A stretch of 64,000 nt of DNA from Bacillota bacterium (GTDB taxonomy: Bacteria > Bacillota > Clostridia > Christensenellales > SZUA-584). The position numbers and the translations under genes were made by a program. Positions within the stretch are counted from its first letter, which is position 1; each line of letters begins with the position of its first letter. Below are positions 16,211-26,036 of the stretch, one piece after another. The DNA lies in assembly GCA_023416745.1 (NCBI GenBank), contig JAEZHF010000039.1, positions 1-64,000 of the forward strand, read 5' to 3'. The notes beneath the pieces were generated by a model. It had not been told where the DNA came from. It searched no databases and saw only the letters and a program-made list of their open reading frames with translations.

Positions 16211-17758
16211 TTGGATATCAGTTTATTGAAAGAAAAGAGCCTGATGGACTTGAGGGAGATCGCCAAAATGGCGGGGATCAAGTCCGTTACCAAGTTCCGC
16301 AAGAGCGAGTTGCTCGATATGCTTTATGAGCTGGACAGACAAGCACGCAGCGCCGGAACAGCTCAGCCGCAGGCAGCGCCGGAATTGCCGGATGCACCGG
16401 ATGCGCTTGAGGACGAGGAGCAGGAGGAAGAGGGCAATATACCTGCTTACCAGCAGGATGTGATCGAGCGCCGGCAGCGTGAGGATCGAAGCCGTGAATT
16501 CGATGCCCAGCACGAACAAAGGAACGGCGGCGACGAAAAGAAGATCATCGAGTATGTGATGGGCAACGACGCGGTGAACGAGCTCTTAAATAAGGGCGAC
16601 TGCGGCGATGCGATGGGCATCCTCGAGGTGCTGCCCGAAGGCTACGGCTTTTTGCGGAGCGAGAATTATTTACCGGGAAATAAAGACGTCTACGTCTCAA
16701 TGGCGCAGATACGCAAGTTCAATTTGAAGACAGGCGACAAGGTGACGGGCAAAACCCGCCCCGCCAAGGATGCTGAAAAGCTGAACGCGCTGCTCTACAT
16801 CGAGCAGGTGAACGACGACGTGGTGGAAAAGTGCCTGACGCGCCGTCCGTTCGAAGAACTGACACCCATTCATCCCGAGGAGCGTTTCACACTGGAGCGG
16901 CCCTCCGCCTCGCGTGATCTCGCCATCCGGTTGATCGACATGATCGCGCCCATCGGCAAAGGCCAGAGAGGACTGGTTGTGTCGCCGCCCAAAGCGGGCA
17001 AAACCATTATGCTCAAGAAGATTGCCAACAGCATCACAGCCAACTACCCGAACGTGAACCTCATCGTACTGCTGATCGACGAACGCCCCGAGGAAGTGAC
17101 GGACATGCAGCGCTCTATTGACGGCGAGGTCGTTTATTCTACGTTCGACGAGAAGCCCGAAAACCATACCCGTGTGTCTGAAATGGTGATTGAGCGCGCC
17201 AAGCGTCTGGTGGAGCAGGGTAAGGATGTGGTGATATTACTGGACAGCATCACGCGCCTTGCGCGCGCTTACAACCTGATCATCCCGCCGACTGGGCGCA
17301 CGCTTTCGGGCGGCCTTGATCCGGGTTCGTTGTATAAGCCCAAGCGGTTCTTCGGCGCAGCGAGAAATATCGAGTTCGGCGGCAGCCTCACCATTATCGC
17401 GACGGCGCTGGTCGACACCGGATCGCGTATGGACGAGATCATTTACGAGGAGTTCAAAGGAACTGGCAACATGGAGATACATCTGGACCGCAAGCTGTCC
17501 GAAAAGCGCATATTCCCTGCGATCGACCTGCACAAATCGTCCACAAGGCGTGAAGAGCTGCTGCTGCCCAAGAAGGAGCTCGAGGGCATTTGGGCGATCC
17601 GCAAGGTGATGGCCAACGGAAACACTGCCGAGGTAACGGAGCAGCTCATTGGCATGCTTGCCAAGACGCAGACCAACGACATGTTCCTTGACAAGCTGCG
17701 AGGCTGGCTCTCCGTATGGGATAAGGAAGGCTATAACTTTACGTCCAAAAGATACTAG
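16211..17758 (+). CDS. rho: Transcription termination factor Rho
   Basis: The 515-residue protein has the N-terminal Rho_N helical domain (LKEKSLMDLREIAKMAG...), an acidic Glu/Asp-rich insertion of about 50 residues (near 60-110), the cold-shock RNA-binding domain (ILEVLPEGYGFLRS), and the ATPase core with Walker A PPKAGKT, Walker B VVILLDSITRLARAY and the Q/R-loop region. It is a hexameric helicase that releases RNA polymerase. TTG 16211 follows AAAGGAG. The insertion is common in Rho of Actinobacteria and Clostridia. Confidence 0.96.
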   Translation: MDISLLKEKSLMDLREIAKMAGIKSVTKFRKSELLDMLYELDRQARSAGTAQPQAAPELPDAPDALEDEEQEEEGNIPAYQQDVIERRQREDRSREFDAQHEQRNGGDEKKIIEYVMGNDAVNELLNKGDCGDAMGILEVLPEGYGFLRSENYLPGNKDVYVSMAQIRKFNLKTGDKVTGKTRPAKDAEKLNALLYIEQVNDDVVEKCLTRRPFEELTPIHPEERFTLERPSASRDLAIRLIDMIAPIGKGQRGLVVSPPKAGKTIMLKKIANSITANYPNVNLIVLLIDERPEEVTDMQRSIDGEVVYSTFDEKPENHTRVSEMVIERAKRLVEQGKDVVILLDSITRLARAYNLIIPPTGRTLSGGLDPGSLYKPKRFFGAARNIEFGGSLTIIATALVDTGSRMDEIIYEEFKGTGNMEIHLDRKLSEKRIFPAIDLHKSSTRREELLLPKKELEGIWAIRKVMANGNTAEVTEQLIGMLAKTQTNDMFLDKLRGWLSVWDKEGYNFTSKRY

Positions 17759-17783
17759 GTAAAGGTGACCCTCCAGGTTTCCG

Positions 17784-17811
17784 CTGCCGAAAAGGGTCGG
17801 CTTTTCGGCAG
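17784..17811 (+). terminator. Hairpin after rho
   Basis: CTGCCGAAAAG (17784-17794) and its exact complement (17801-17811) around a six-base loop. No T-run follows, so it may be an mRNA end-protecting hairpin rather than a full terminator. Confidence 0.45.
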
Positions 17812-17842
17812 GATTATCTATATCTACCAGTGTTTTTACGCA

Positions 17843-18005
17843 ATGGCGGCGGCGGAGAAGCTGTCCATCAGCCTCGTGTATGGAGCGGCACTGTACATAT
17901 CGTTATCCGCTTTGCTGCGGATATCCGGCTTTATAATGAAAACATCATACGACCCGCGCTGGCAAAAGGTTTTCAAGCTGGCTGGCGCTGGTCGTATTCT
18001 TTTCG
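17843..18005 (+). pseudogene. Probable detached 5' end of the membrane acyltransferase gene
   Basis: This segment encodes a hydrophobic helix followed by MKTSYDPRWQKVFKL, and continues the downstream membrane protein only if one base is removed near 17980-17985. A sequencing or assembly error would look the same. Confidence 0.4.
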
Positions 18006-19787
18006 TTGTCCGCTCTCTGTGTAGCCATATTGACGCCGCTGCTGTATGGGCACCACAACACGGCGGCCGTGGTTGGTTTTGTTGGGCTGCCGCTGGCCGA
18101 GCGTTTGTCGGAGAACCTGTGGCTGCGGCATAAGCCGCCTGAAAACCGGCGGGAGCTGACAAAGACGCTCCTGTTCGTTCGGCTGTGCGTGTTCACGGCG
18201 GCGCTGGCGCTGGTGCTCGTAACGGACGAAACGGTACTGCTGCCCGCCGTGGTGCTGGGTATGATTCTAAGCTTCTTCATGCAATACGTGTTCGCCGATT
18301 ATGCCACAGATTACCAAAAGCCAGGCTCGGCCTCCGCCGACGCCCGGCGTGTGCGCAGCGTGCGCCTTTACGATGGCATGGTAATCACGTCGGGTGCAGC
18401 GCTGAACATATTCGCTTTTACGTATGTGCTGTACGTGCTGCTCCGGCGGCAGAGCACGTTCTATCTGGATTTCTTTGTTGTATTCGCCATATTGGCCTTC
18501 GTTTTTACAGCGGTGTTTGTCGGCACACACCGATTTTACCGCGTGTCGCTGGGGCAGAGGATTGGGCAGAACGCGGTGTTTGTGCTGGGCACGCTCATCG
18601 CGCTTTTTGCTGTGATTATTTTTCAGGACAGCTGGATCAAGGGCGGCCTCTTGATGTCGGTACAATCGGTGATGCTGCTCGTCGGGCTGGTAATGCAGAT
18701 GTCCGGCGCACTGGGCCTCAGCGAGGACATGCGGCTTGTCATCCGATTGTATAACCCGGACATCAGGAAAGAGGAGCTTGCCCACAGAGCGGAGTGGCTG
18801 GAGCTGTGGACGCTGGTCGTCTCTGACGTGGTGTTTGTTACGGTGCTGCTGGCGCTGCTGGCGGACCCGGTGATATACAATCTGGATATGGATGGGTATA
18901 TTGCGCTGGCACCGCAGGTGGGTGCGGGCGTGGCGGCGATACCCGCAGCGCTGCTGCTGATGTCGTTGTTTATGTCCGTCCGGCAGCCTCTGACCAAAAA
19001 ATACGGACAGCGGCTGCAAACATATTTGAAGATGAGGCGCGAGGGAAGTAAAAACACTCAGATGGAAAATCGGCTGGTCAGCGTGCTGGTCAAAAAATAT
19101 AAGAAACGGATCGGGGTGCACATCATCCGCGCGTTTTTGAGACCGGTGATGTATCACAGCGTGACTGGAAAAGAAAACGTGACGGCACTGCCCGGTGTGT
19201 TCGTGTTCAACCACGGCGAGGTTTATGGGCCGGTGGCGGCGGTGGTGTTTCTGCCATATGACATGCGCCCATGGATACTGCACAACATGGTGGAGAAGGA
19301 GGCGGTGACGCGTCACATGTACGACGGCACGTTCAGCCGCATCAAATGGCTGCCGGTGTTTGTGAGGAAGCTGCTTGCATGGGCGTTGAGCCGTCCCGTG
19401 GTGTGGGCGCTGTTGTCGTTTGATCCTATCCCTGTGTATCGTGGTACAGCACGGGAGGTGATGAAAACGTTTGCGATGTCGGTGGAGTGCCTGAGTGCGG
19501 GCGACAGCATACTGCTGTTTCCCGAGAATCCCAAAGAACGGTACAGCGAAGCGCCCGTCAGTGATTTTTACCGCGGGTTTGCGCACATCGGACGCCTGTA
19601 TTACAGGCAAACGAAAGAGGATGTAATGTTTTATCCGGTGTTTGCGAGCTGGAAGGGGCGGGTTCTGCGCATCGGGCAAGGCGTGCGTTACGACCCGCGC
19701 AACGGGCGGCGCGAGGAGGAGCGTATCGTGGAAGCGCTGCAGCAGCGCATGCGCGAACTGCAACAGATGGACGACGAACATCTTTAA
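18006..19787 (+). CDS. Multi-pass membrane protein with C-terminal PlsC-like acyltransferase domain, probably frameshifted at its 5' end
   Basis: The open frame starting at TTG 18006 gives 593 residues: about nine hydrophobic spans, then from about residue 370 a PlsC/LPLAT-like domain with FVFNHGEVYGP and a LLFPENPKERY block. The usual HX4D motif reads HGEVYG, so the catalytic Asp is absent. No ribosome site precedes 18006, and a frame from 17843 (MAAAEKLSISLVYG ... MKTSYDPRWQKVFKLA) looks like the missing first helix; removing one G near 17984 would join them. Possible lipid acyltransferase or an inactive relative. The 3' end overlaps yigZ by four bases, convergently. Confidence 0.6.
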   Translation: MSALCVAILTPLLYGHHNTAAVVGFVGLPLAERLSENLWLRHKPPENRRELTKTLLFVRLCVFTAALALVLVTDETVLLPAVVLGMILSFFMQYVFADYATDYQKPGSASADARRVRSVRLYDGMVITSGAALNIFAFTYVLYVLLRRQSTFYLDFFVVFAILAFVFTAVFVGTHRFYRVSLGQRIGQNAVFVLGTLIALFAVIIFQDSWIKGGLLMSVQSVMLLVGLVMQMSGALGLSEDMRLVIRLYNPDIRKEELAHRAEWLELWTLVVSDVVFVTVLLALLADPVIYNLDMDGYIALAPQVGAGVAAIPAALLLMSLFMSVRQPLTKKYGQRLQTYLKMRREGSKNTQMENRLVSVLVKKYKKRIGVHIIRAFLRPVMYHSVTGKENVTALPGVFVFNHGEVYGPVAAVVFLPYDMRPWILHNMVEKEAVTRHMYDGTFSRIKWLPVFVRKLLAWALSRPVVWALLSFDPIPVYRGTAREVMKTFAMSVECLSAGDSILLFPENPKERYSEAPVSDFYRGFAHIGRLYYRQTKEDVMFYPVFASWKGRVLRIGQGVRYDPRNGRREEERIVEALQQRMRELQQMDDEHL

Positions 19788-20398
19788 GCGTCTGTCTCCA
19801 TCAGCTGCGTGCTGTTATATTCCGGTACGGTCTGTCCAAGCGTGAGGTTGCGGATCTGTTCTAAGAAGCGGTTTTCGCCGCCTTCGCGGATGAGAAAACG
19901 GACATGCACCGCGTTCGTGTAGGATATGTCGTCGATGATGAAACCGGCCTTGCTAAGCGGCGACTGAACGCGCGACCATGTAGCGAAATCAAATATGCTG
20001 TCGTAAAGACTGCAAGGCGTCAGTGTGACTTTGGGCGCGGCGCCCAGGGTGTCGGCCGCGCTCTGCGAATACGCCCGTACCAGTCCGGGCGCGCCCAGCA
20101 GTGTGCCGCCAAAATAGCGCGTGCATACCACGAGCACATCGGTGAGCCCTGTGCGCTTCAAAACCTCCAGCATCGGCAGGCCAGCGGTGCCCTGCGGCTC
20201 GCCGTCGTCGGAGCAGCGCATCGCGCCGTTTTCCAGCAGGTATGAAAAGCAGTGGTGTCGGGCGTCACGGTGCAGTATCTTGCGGTCATTGAGCGCCTGC
20301 TGAACGTCCGCTTCGTTTGATACGCGGCACACGAGGCCGATAAAACGGGACTTCTTGATGACGAGCGTGGTCTCGGTTAAGCCCCGCACGGTGATCAT
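19784..20398 (-). CDS. YigZ/YvyE (IMPACT) family protein
   Basis: The 204-residue protein has the two-domain layout of the family: an N-terminal UPF0029 domain ([54 protein letters not shown]) and a C-terminal DUF1949 ferredoxin-like domain. Members are cytosolic and related to eukaryotic IMPACT; the molecular role in bacteria is unsettled. Its start overlaps the tyrS stop by four bases (ATGA), so they form one operon. Confidence 0.88.
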   Translation of the reverse strand: MITVRGLTETTLVIKKSRFIGLVCRVSNEADVQQALNDRKILHRDARHHCFSYLLENGAMRCSDDGEPQGTAGLPMLEVLKRTGLTDVLVVCTRYFGGTLLGAPGLVRAYSQSAADTLGAAPKVTLTPCSLYDSIFDFATWSRVQSPLSKAGFIIDDISYTNAVHVRFLIREGGENRFLEQIRNLTLGQTVPEYNSTQLMETDA

Positions 20399-21612
20399 TT
20401 TTCCAGCACCACGCGATGATATATCTTCTTGCCTTTCTTAATGAGCAGCGTTCCGTCCTTGAACAGCTCCTTCGTGACGGGCATAAACTCTTCTGTTATC
20501 TTATCGCCGTTCAGCGCAATGCCGCCCTGCGCAATGAGCCGTCGGCCTTCGCCGCGCGATGCGGTGAGCCCGCAGGTCTGCAGCAGGTCCACCAGCAGCA
20601 GGTCTTCCAGACTGGCAATGGCTGTCTCGGGAACGGAGCCGCCCTCCGCGCCGCCTTCAAACAGCGCTTCGGCAGCGGCTTTGGCTTTGTCGGCCTCTTC
20701 CTGACCGTGTACTTGACACGTGACCTCCCAAGCCAGCGCAATCTTGGCGTCATTGATGCGCTCGTCCTTGAAGCTGCAAAGGCGGCGCACCTCGTGCATT
20801 GGCAGGAAGGTGAGTAGCGACAGGCATTTTTCCACATCGCTGTCCGCCACGTTGCGCCAGTACTGATAGAATTCGTAAGGCGACGTTTTCTCGGGGTTCA
20901 GCCACACCGCGCCCTTTTCTGTTTTGCCCATCTTGCGGCCGTCGCTGGTCAGCAGCAGCGAAAACGTCATGCCGTAAGCTTCCTTACGCTCCTTGCGCCT
21001 AATCAGGTCCGCACCGGAGAGTATGTTGGACCACTGATCGTCGCCGCCCAGCTGCAGCTTGCAGCCAAATTGGCGGTTTAAGTGCAGGAAGTCGTAAGAC
21101 TGCATCAGCATGTAATTGAATTCGAGGAACGTGAGTCCTTTTTCCAGACGGCTTTTGTAACACTCTGCCGTCAGCATACGGTTGACGGAGAAGTACACGC
21201 CGATGTCGCGCAGGAACTCAATGTAGTTGAGCGGCAGCAGCCAGTCGGCGTTGTTGATCATCGTCGCCTTGCCTTCGCTGAAGTCCAGAAAACGGCTGAT
21301 CTGCGTTTTAAACGCGTTGGCGTTGTTCTCGATATCCTCCTTGGACAGCATTTTTCGAAGGTCCGCCTTGCCGGAAGGGTCACCCACCATTGTGGTACCG
21401 CCGCCGATCAGCGCGATGGGTTTATGACCTGCCTGCTGCATGTGCGCCATCGCCATCAGCTGCACATAATGCCCCACATGCAGGCTGTCCGCCGTCGGGT
21501 CGAAGCCGATATAGAACGTGACGCTTTCGCTGCCCAGCAGCTCCTTTAAGCCTTCGTGCGTCACCTGACGCAGGAATCCTCTTTCCACCAGCACATCATA
21601 TACGTTTGCCAT
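20395..21612 (-). CDS. tyrS: Tyrosine-tRNA ligase
   Basis: The 405-residue protein is a bacterial class I TyrRS. It has the HIGH-like HVGH (about 43-46), the tyrosine-site region with YMLMQSYDF and GGDDQWSN, the KMSKS-type loop KMGKTEKG (about 229-236), and a C-terminal S4 RNA-binding domain from about residue 340. It charges tRNA-Tyr in the cytoplasm. GGAG lies upstream of the ATG. I see no T-box core in its short leader, unlike ileS in this window. Confidence 0.96.
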   Translation of the reverse strand: MANVYDVLVERGFLRQVTHEGLKELLGSESVTFYIGFDPTADSLHVGHYVQLMAMAHMQQAGHKPIALIGGGTTMVGDPSGKADLRKMLSKEDIENNANAFKTQISRFLDFSEGKATMINNADWLLPLNYIEFLRDIGVYFSVNRMLTAECYKSRLEKGLTFLEFNYMLMQSYDFLHLNRQFGCKLQLGGDDQWSNILSGADLIRRKERKEAYGMTFSLLLTSDGRKMGKTEKGAVWLNPEKTSPYEFYQYWRNVADSDVEKCLSLLTFLPMHEVRRLCSFKDERINDAKIALAWEVTCQVHGQEEADKAKAAAEALFEGGAEGGSVPETAIASLEDLLLVDLLQTCGLTASRGEGRRLIAQGGIALNGDKITEEFMPVTKELFKDGTLLIKKGKKIYHRVVLEK

Positions 21613-21717
21613 TTGCTGTCTCCTTGGTTTATGAGCCCCGCCGGTGTTTACGCCGATGAGGTGATTATCAGGGTTCTCCGCCGACTTGCGGCAAAGGAGG
21701 GGTTTTTCTTCCCTGAC

Positions 21718-21746
21718 ATTATAACGGCTTTGGCTGTGCGTGGCAA
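21718..21746 (-). promoter_or_regulatory. Predicted sigma-A promoter of tyrS
   Basis: Minus strand -35 TTGCCA (21741-21746), 17 bp, -10 TATAAT (21718-21723). The leader to the start at 21612 is about 100 bases and contains GC-rich inverted repeats but no T-box motif. Confidence 0.65.
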
Positions 21747-21866
21747 TAGCCGCTGGATTTCAAGCTGTATAGCACCGCCATGTATGCCCAAAGACGAACT
21801 TTTTTATAAATAAATATAAATAATAAGCCATATATTGCCTTGATATTTAAAATGAAGCATTTAAAA

Positions 21867-21896
21867 GCAGGAAAAATGCACGTCAGTATCGAATTT
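21867..21896 (+). promoter_or_regulatory. Predicted sigma-H promoter of spoVG
   Basis: GCAGGAAAA (21867-21875), 12 bp, ATCGAATTT (21888-21896). This fits the sigma-H consensus RNAGGAWWW-N11/12-RNNGAATWW at every position. spoVG is the classic sigma-H target in Bacillus. Confidence 0.75.
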
Positions 21897-21934
21897 TACT
21901 GAAATGCATTTATGCCTTGCAGAGGAGGTTTCGT

Positions 21935-22219
21935 ATGGATATCACGGACATTCGTATTCGTAGAATTGAAACCATGGGCAAGCTAAAAGCGGTGGTGTCG
22001 GTGACGTTTGATGACATGTTCGCTGTTCACGACATGAAGATCATTGAAGGTCAGAATGGGTACTTTATTGCGATGCCGTCGCGGAGAACACCAAACGGAG
22101 AGTATAAGGACATTGCTCATCCGATCAACGCAGAAGCCAGATCTATGATACAGAATGCCATACTGGAGAAATTCGAAAGTTTGCCGGACGACGAAGGATA
22201 CGCTTCTTTTCAGATGTAG
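21935..22219 (+). CDS. spoVG: SpoVG family RNA/DNA-binding regulator
   Basis: The 94-residue protein starts [12 protein letters not shown] and keeps the SpoVG core ([43 protein letters not shown]). SpoVG is a small nucleic-acid-binding protein that affects sporulation, septation and virulence genes. ATG 21935 is chosen because AGAGGAGG lies seven bases upstream; the TTG at 21917 lies before that site. A consensus sigma-H promoter precedes it. Confidence 0.95.
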   Translation: MDITDIRIRRIETMGKLKAVVSVTFDDMFAVHDMKIIEGQNGYFIAMPSRRTPNGEYKDIAHPINAEARSMIQNAILEKFESLPDDEGYASFQM

Positions 22220-22281
22220 CCGAAGACTCTGCTTTTCTTTCAACGACGAAAAGTCTGCTCTGTATCGGCCTGTACCCTGCT

Positions 22282-23376
22282 CTATCTGAGTTTTGCGAAT
22301 ATCATTCTGCCTGCAGCTGTTTGAATCACGCTTGTCACAACAACCGGAACCGGCTTGTTGTATTCGTTTTGTCCGCCTTCTACCACGATCATCGTGCCGT
22401 CGTCCAGATAGGCGATACCCTGTCCGGGTTCTTTACCGTCCTTGACGATGGTAACCAGCATGTCTTCGCCGGGCAGCACCACGGGCTTCACAGCGTTACT
22501 CAGCTCGTTGATGTTAAGTACACGCACGCCCTTCACAGCCGCCACTTTGTTTAAATTGAAGTCGTTGGTGACCACAATACCGTCCATCTTTTTGGCGAGG
22601 AATAAGAGCTTGGAATCTACATCAGACGCCTCTTCCACCTCAGCATGCACAATTTTTACGGGCATATCCAACTCGCTCTGTATACGCTTTAATACATCCA
22701 ATCCGCGGCGGCCGCGGTTGCGTTTCAGATCGTCCGCCGAGTCTGCGATGTGACGCAATTCATCCAGCACGAATTCGGGTATAATCAGCGCGCCTTCCAG
22801 AATGCCGGTGTTACAGATATCAAATATTCGACCGTCGATGATGACGCTGGTGTCTAAGAGCTTAGGGCGTGCAAGGCCCAGCTCCTTGCCTTTCTCTTCG
22901 CGGGAACGTCTGAAAAAGCCGGAATCAAACGCTTCGGGGCGATGGCGGATCAAAATTGAGATGCCAAGATATGAACAGATGATGTAGATGATGACGTTGA
23001 TGATGCCGGCCAGCCATGTGATGGACAGTATGCTGTCTACCAACTGAGAGAGCAGGTAGGCCACAACAAGCCCCAGTATCAGGCCGAAAACGGCGGATAG
23101 CACGACACCGGCAGGCAACCGAGACAGTTTTTTTTCCGCTTCGCCCGCTGATTTAAACGCCAACTCCACGATCGGCTTTGATAATATAAGAAATATGATT
23201 CCGGACAGGACGCCAGAGCCGATGAAAATGAGCAGTGTAGTTAGATAGGGCAGCAGCGTGTAAGGGTTGGATACGTCATAGATTCGACCCAGAAGGTCAA
23301 AAATCAGAACGGCGATACCGGGGCCTACAAAGATCCCCACCAGCACGATAAAAAAACGTGCGATTCTTCTTCCCAT
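22282..23376 (-). CDS. YacL-type membrane protein with PIN and TRAM domains
   Basis: The 364-residue protein has about four N-terminal membrane helices (to about 145), a PIN nuclease-like domain (LLDTSVIIDGRIFDI from about 172, acidic residues at DELRHIADS and VVTNDFNLNKVA), and a C-terminal TRAM domain. It matches B. subtilis YacL, whose target is not known. In Bacillus yacL neighbours the CarD-like gene yacK region; here carD lies immediately upstream on the same strand, separated by about 170 bases. Confidence 0.88.
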   Translation of the reverse strand: MGRRIARFFIVLVGIFVGPGIAVLIFDLLGRIYDVSNPYTLLPYLTTLLIFIGSGVLSGIIFLILSKPIVELAFKSAGEAEKKLSRLPAGVVLSAVFGLILGLVVAYLLSQLVDSILSITWLAGIINVIIYIICSYLGISILIRHRPEAFDSGFFRRSREEKGKELGLARPKLLDTSVIIDGRIFDICNTGILEGALIIPEFVLDELRHIADSADDLKRNRGRRGLDVLKRIQSELDMPVKIVHAEVEEASDVDSKLLFLAKKMDGIVVTNDFNLNKVAAVKGVRVLNINELSNAVKPVVLPGEDMLVTIVKDGKEPGQGIAYLDDGTMIVVEGGQNEYNKPVPVVVTSVIQTAAGRMIFAKLR

Positions 23377-23548
23377 GCAAGCACCTCAAATTTATGTCAT
23401 CGCGTTATTATATCATATGAATATGTCCCATATATAGCTAGGGTCAAAAAAACAGAAAAATTTACAGCTTGTACAAATTTACATTTTAAAAAGCGAAATT
23501 TTTCTGATTTAACGACCGAAAAGCGAAAGTTTTGCGGAAATGCACAAC

Positions 23549-24025
23549 TTAAAGCATGGCTGTGATGCTTTTGATGACGTCCTCCCCGGTCAGGCCTTTG
23601 ACCAGCGCCAGTTCGGATGCAAGGATCTGCATGGATGTGCCAAGCATTTTTTTCTCACTGGAGGACAAGTTTTTGAGAGTTTCACGCTTGAGGAGGCTTT
23701 TAATAACGGCGGCGATTTCAAATACATCGCCGGATTTCATCTTCTCTAGATTTTCTCGGTTGCGGCGGTTCCAGTTGTCAGACTCCTCGACGTCATCCAG
23801 CGACATAAATGAATCCATCACCTGACGGCATTCATCAGGGGAGATCACACATCGCAGGCCCGCTTTTTCGGCGTTTTCCACCGGCACATGCACCTTGATG
23901 TCGTCGTCTGAGAATTTGAGCACGTAATAACGCCTTTTCTGTTCAAGAAAAATGCGTTCCTCAACAGCTTCAATGACGCCGGCACCATGCATCGGATATG
24001 AAATTTTATCGCCCTTCTTGAACAT
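23549..24025 (-). CDS. CarD family transcriptional regulator
   Basis: The 158-residue protein has the CarD/CdnL layout: an N-terminal Tudor-like RNA polymerase beta-binding domain (FKKGDKISYPMHGAGVIEAVEE ... YYVLKF) and a helical C-terminal DNA-binding domain (NWNRRNRENLEKMKSGD, LSSSEKKML). Such proteins stabilise open promoter complexes, notably at rRNA promoters. It is followed by the YacL-type gene, a common pairing in Firmicutes. Confidence 0.9.
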   Translation of the reverse strand: MFKKGDKISYPMHGAGVIEAVEERIFLEQKRRYYVLKFSDDDIKVHVPVENAEKAGLRCVISPDECRQVMDSFMSLDDVEESDNWNRRNRENLEKMKSGDVFEIAAVIKSLLKRETLKNLSSSEKKMLGTSMQILASELALVKGLTGEDVIKSITAML

Positions 24026-24259
24026 TTCAGCCTCCCACTATCTATATGATACTGCTGTCGGATGCCTTTGTCAAACGCACAGTCTGCACATTGATGGAAT
24101 GCTGGCTATATGAGTGTGTTAGAGTTCAAACGAAAGTGATTTATACTCTGCAGCGAGAGACAGCAGTAGTTATACCTTGCCCTAATACGCCTGTTATCTT
24201 CATATTCTAAACGGGAATGTAACGTAATAGCCATGTTATTTTATACACCGTTTACAAAC

Positions 24260-24288
24260 TTGTAGGATTAACTCCTTAAAAATATGAT
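24260..24288 (+). promoter_or_regulatory. Predicted sigma-A promoter of the FHA-FtsW-PBP run
   Basis: -35 TTGTAG (24260-24265), 17 bp, -10 TATGAT (24283-24288), about 30 bases before the start at 24318. No other candidate was seen in 24026-24317, which otherwise looks empty. Confidence 0.45.
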
Positions 24289-24317
24289 ACAATTGTTAAA
24301 GACGAGGTGAATAACTT

Positions 24318-24785
24318 ATGGACGGAGTTTATGAAGCGGCAGCGCTTACCCTGCGCTTTTGGTTTTTAATCGCGGCTGGCATCGTGCTGCTCGGCGTGAC
24401 CAGCATATCCATCAAGGAGTATCGGGACAAGCGGTATGTGCTGGGAGTGGCGCACAGCAGCATCGGTTATATGACAATTATTTCGGGGCCGGACGATATC
24501 ATGGGCCAGAATATACAGCTGATGAACCAGAATACGATCGGCCGTTCCCGACGTGTGGACATCATACTGAGTGACAGAAGTGTGGACAAGGCGCATTCGC
24601 AGGTGTATTTGGCGGAGGACGGCACCGTGTACGTGAACTGCCTGGGGCGGGGCGACGTGACGGTGAACGGGCATTTTGTCAGCGATGCGAGCCCCATATA
24701 CGAGGGAGACGTCGTCTGCTTTGGCAACGTGGTGGCACGCATCCATCTGAAAGAAATCGACATGGATTTGGAAGAGGACGAATAG
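24318..24785 (+). CDS. Membrane-anchored FHA-domain protein
   Basis: The 155-residue protein has one N-terminal membrane helix (about 12-32) and a cytoplasmic FHA domain (about 65-148) with the key pattern IGRSRRVDIILSDRSVDKAHSQV, then NG-type turn VTVNGHFV. FHA domains bind phosphothreonine, so this may recruit a Ser/Thr-phosphorylated partner. It abuts the FtsW/RodA and PBP genes, as in the fhaB-rodA-pbpA arrangement of Actinobacteria. GAGGTG precedes the ATG. Confidence 0.85.
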   Translation: MDGVYEAAALTLRFWFLIAAGIVLLGVTSISIKEYRDKRYVLGVAHSSIGYMTIISGPDDIMGQNIQLMNQNTIGRSRRVDIILSDRSVDKAHSQVYLAEDGTVYVNCLGRGDVTVNGHFVSDASPIYEGDVVCFGNVVARIHLKEIDMDLEEDE

Positions 24786-26036
24786 ATGGTACTGGAGAGA
24801 CGGGGCGCCGGTGCGATGCTGGTGCTGACGATACTGTTTATACTGTCGGCATGCGGACTGCTTGCCTTTAAGGGCGGCGCGTTCGATGTGGGCACCGCAG
24901 CGTTTGGCATCGGTGCCGCTCTGCTGATGCTGCTGGGCTACAATCTGGCGGCGATCATATTTCGGCACATCGACCGCATCACGCTGGTCATCTGCTTTTT
25001 TCTGGCAAGCGTGGGGCTGGTGATGCTGGCCCGGCTGAACATGGACACAGCTGTTAAGCAGCTGATCTGGCTGGCGGTATCGCTGCTGCTGATGTTCATC
25101 GTGGTGGTGGTGATCAAGCGCGCGCGGGATTTCGGACGGCTCAACTACCTGATGATGGCGGCCGCGATGGGTTTGTTGGCGTTCGCGTTCCTGTTTGCCG
25201 AGACCAAGGGCGGCGCGCGCAACTGGGGGAGCCTGGGACCGGTTTCGTTCCAGCCCAGCGAGTTTGCCAAGGTGCTGTTCATTATCGTATCCGCATACTT
25301 TTTCGCGGCGAAGCGCGGCAGATGGGTGACCTTGGGCTATATCGGGTTTGCCGGGTTGTGTGTGATCATGCTGGTGCTGCCCAACGATCTGGGCGCGGCG
25401 CTGCTGTTCGCGGGCACGTTCCTTATCATGTTTTTTGCGGGCACCGGGCGCACACTGCTGACGCTGGCGGGCCTCGGCGTGGGCGCGGCAGGCGCGGTGG
25501 CCAGCTACTATGTGCTGCCGCATGTGCGTACGCGCGTGGAGATATGGGAAAACCCGTGGATGTATCACCGCACGCAAGGTTATCAGATCGTTCAGGGGTT
25601 GATGGCCATCGCGGCGGGCGGTGCGTTCGGCGCGGGGTTGGGTTTGGGCTATCCCGAATCGGTGCCGGTGAACACCAGCGACTTCATATTTGCGGTGATC
25701 TGCGAGGAGTTTGGCATCATATTTGGCATCATCACGATACTGATGTATCTCGTGTTCATCATACGCGGAATGATCATTGCGATGAACGCAGGGAACCGGT
25801 TCGATGCATTGTTGGTGTTCGGCGCGACGTGCATGCTGTCACTCCAGTCGTTTATCATCATCGGCGGCGTGATCAAGCTGATACCGCTGACGGGCATCAC
25901 ACTGCCCTTCATCAGCGCGGGCGGAAGCTCGATGGTGGCGTGCATGGCGCTGGTGGGAATCATTGAGGGGGTGGCCGTGAAAAACGGCGAGCGAGACGAA
26001 CGCGACATCCGCAAGGCGGGAGGCGAAGTGGTATGA
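24786..26036 (+). CDS. SEDS peptidoglycan polymerase, FtsW/RodA/SpoVE family
   Basis: The 416-residue membrane protein has about ten spans and the SEDS signature segments: NWGSLGPVSFQPSEFAKVLF, LPNDLGAALLF (with the conserved Asp), YQIVQGLMAIAAGG, and ISAGGSSMVACM. SEDS proteins polymerise glycan strands from lipid II with a class B PBP partner, which is encoded next with a four-base overlap. The ATG follows the FHA stop without a gap. Division (FtsW), elongation (RodA) or spore cortex (SpoVE) roles cannot be separated from sequence alone. Confidence 0.93.
   Translation: MVLERRGAGAMLVLTILFILSACGLLAFKGGAFDVGTAAFGIGAALLMLLGYNLAAIIFRHIDRITLVICFFLASVGLVMLARLNMDTAVKQLIWLAVSLLLMFIVVVVIKRARDFGRLNYLMMAAAMGLLAFAFLFAETKGGARNWGSLGPVSFQPSEFAKVLFIIVSAYFFAAKRGRWVTLGYIGFAGLCVIMLVLPNDLGAALLFAGTFLIMFFAGTGRTLLTLAGLGVGAAGAVASYYVLPHVRTRVEIWENPWMYHRTQGYQIVQGLMAIAAGGAFGAGLGLGYPESVPVNTSDFIFAVICEEFGIIFGIITILMYLVFIIRGMIIAMNAGNRFDALLVFGATCMLSLQSFIIIGGVIKLIPLTGITLPFISAGGSSMVACMALVGIIEGVAVKNGERDERDIRKAGGEVV

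Noticed and set aside
18267..19781. 504-codon ORF antisense to the acyltransferase gene
   Set aside because: His/Arg-rich shadow frame without a start signal.
21613..21717. T-box leader for tyrS
   Set aside because: No GGGTGG-type core and no antiterminator/terminator pair in the 100-base leader.
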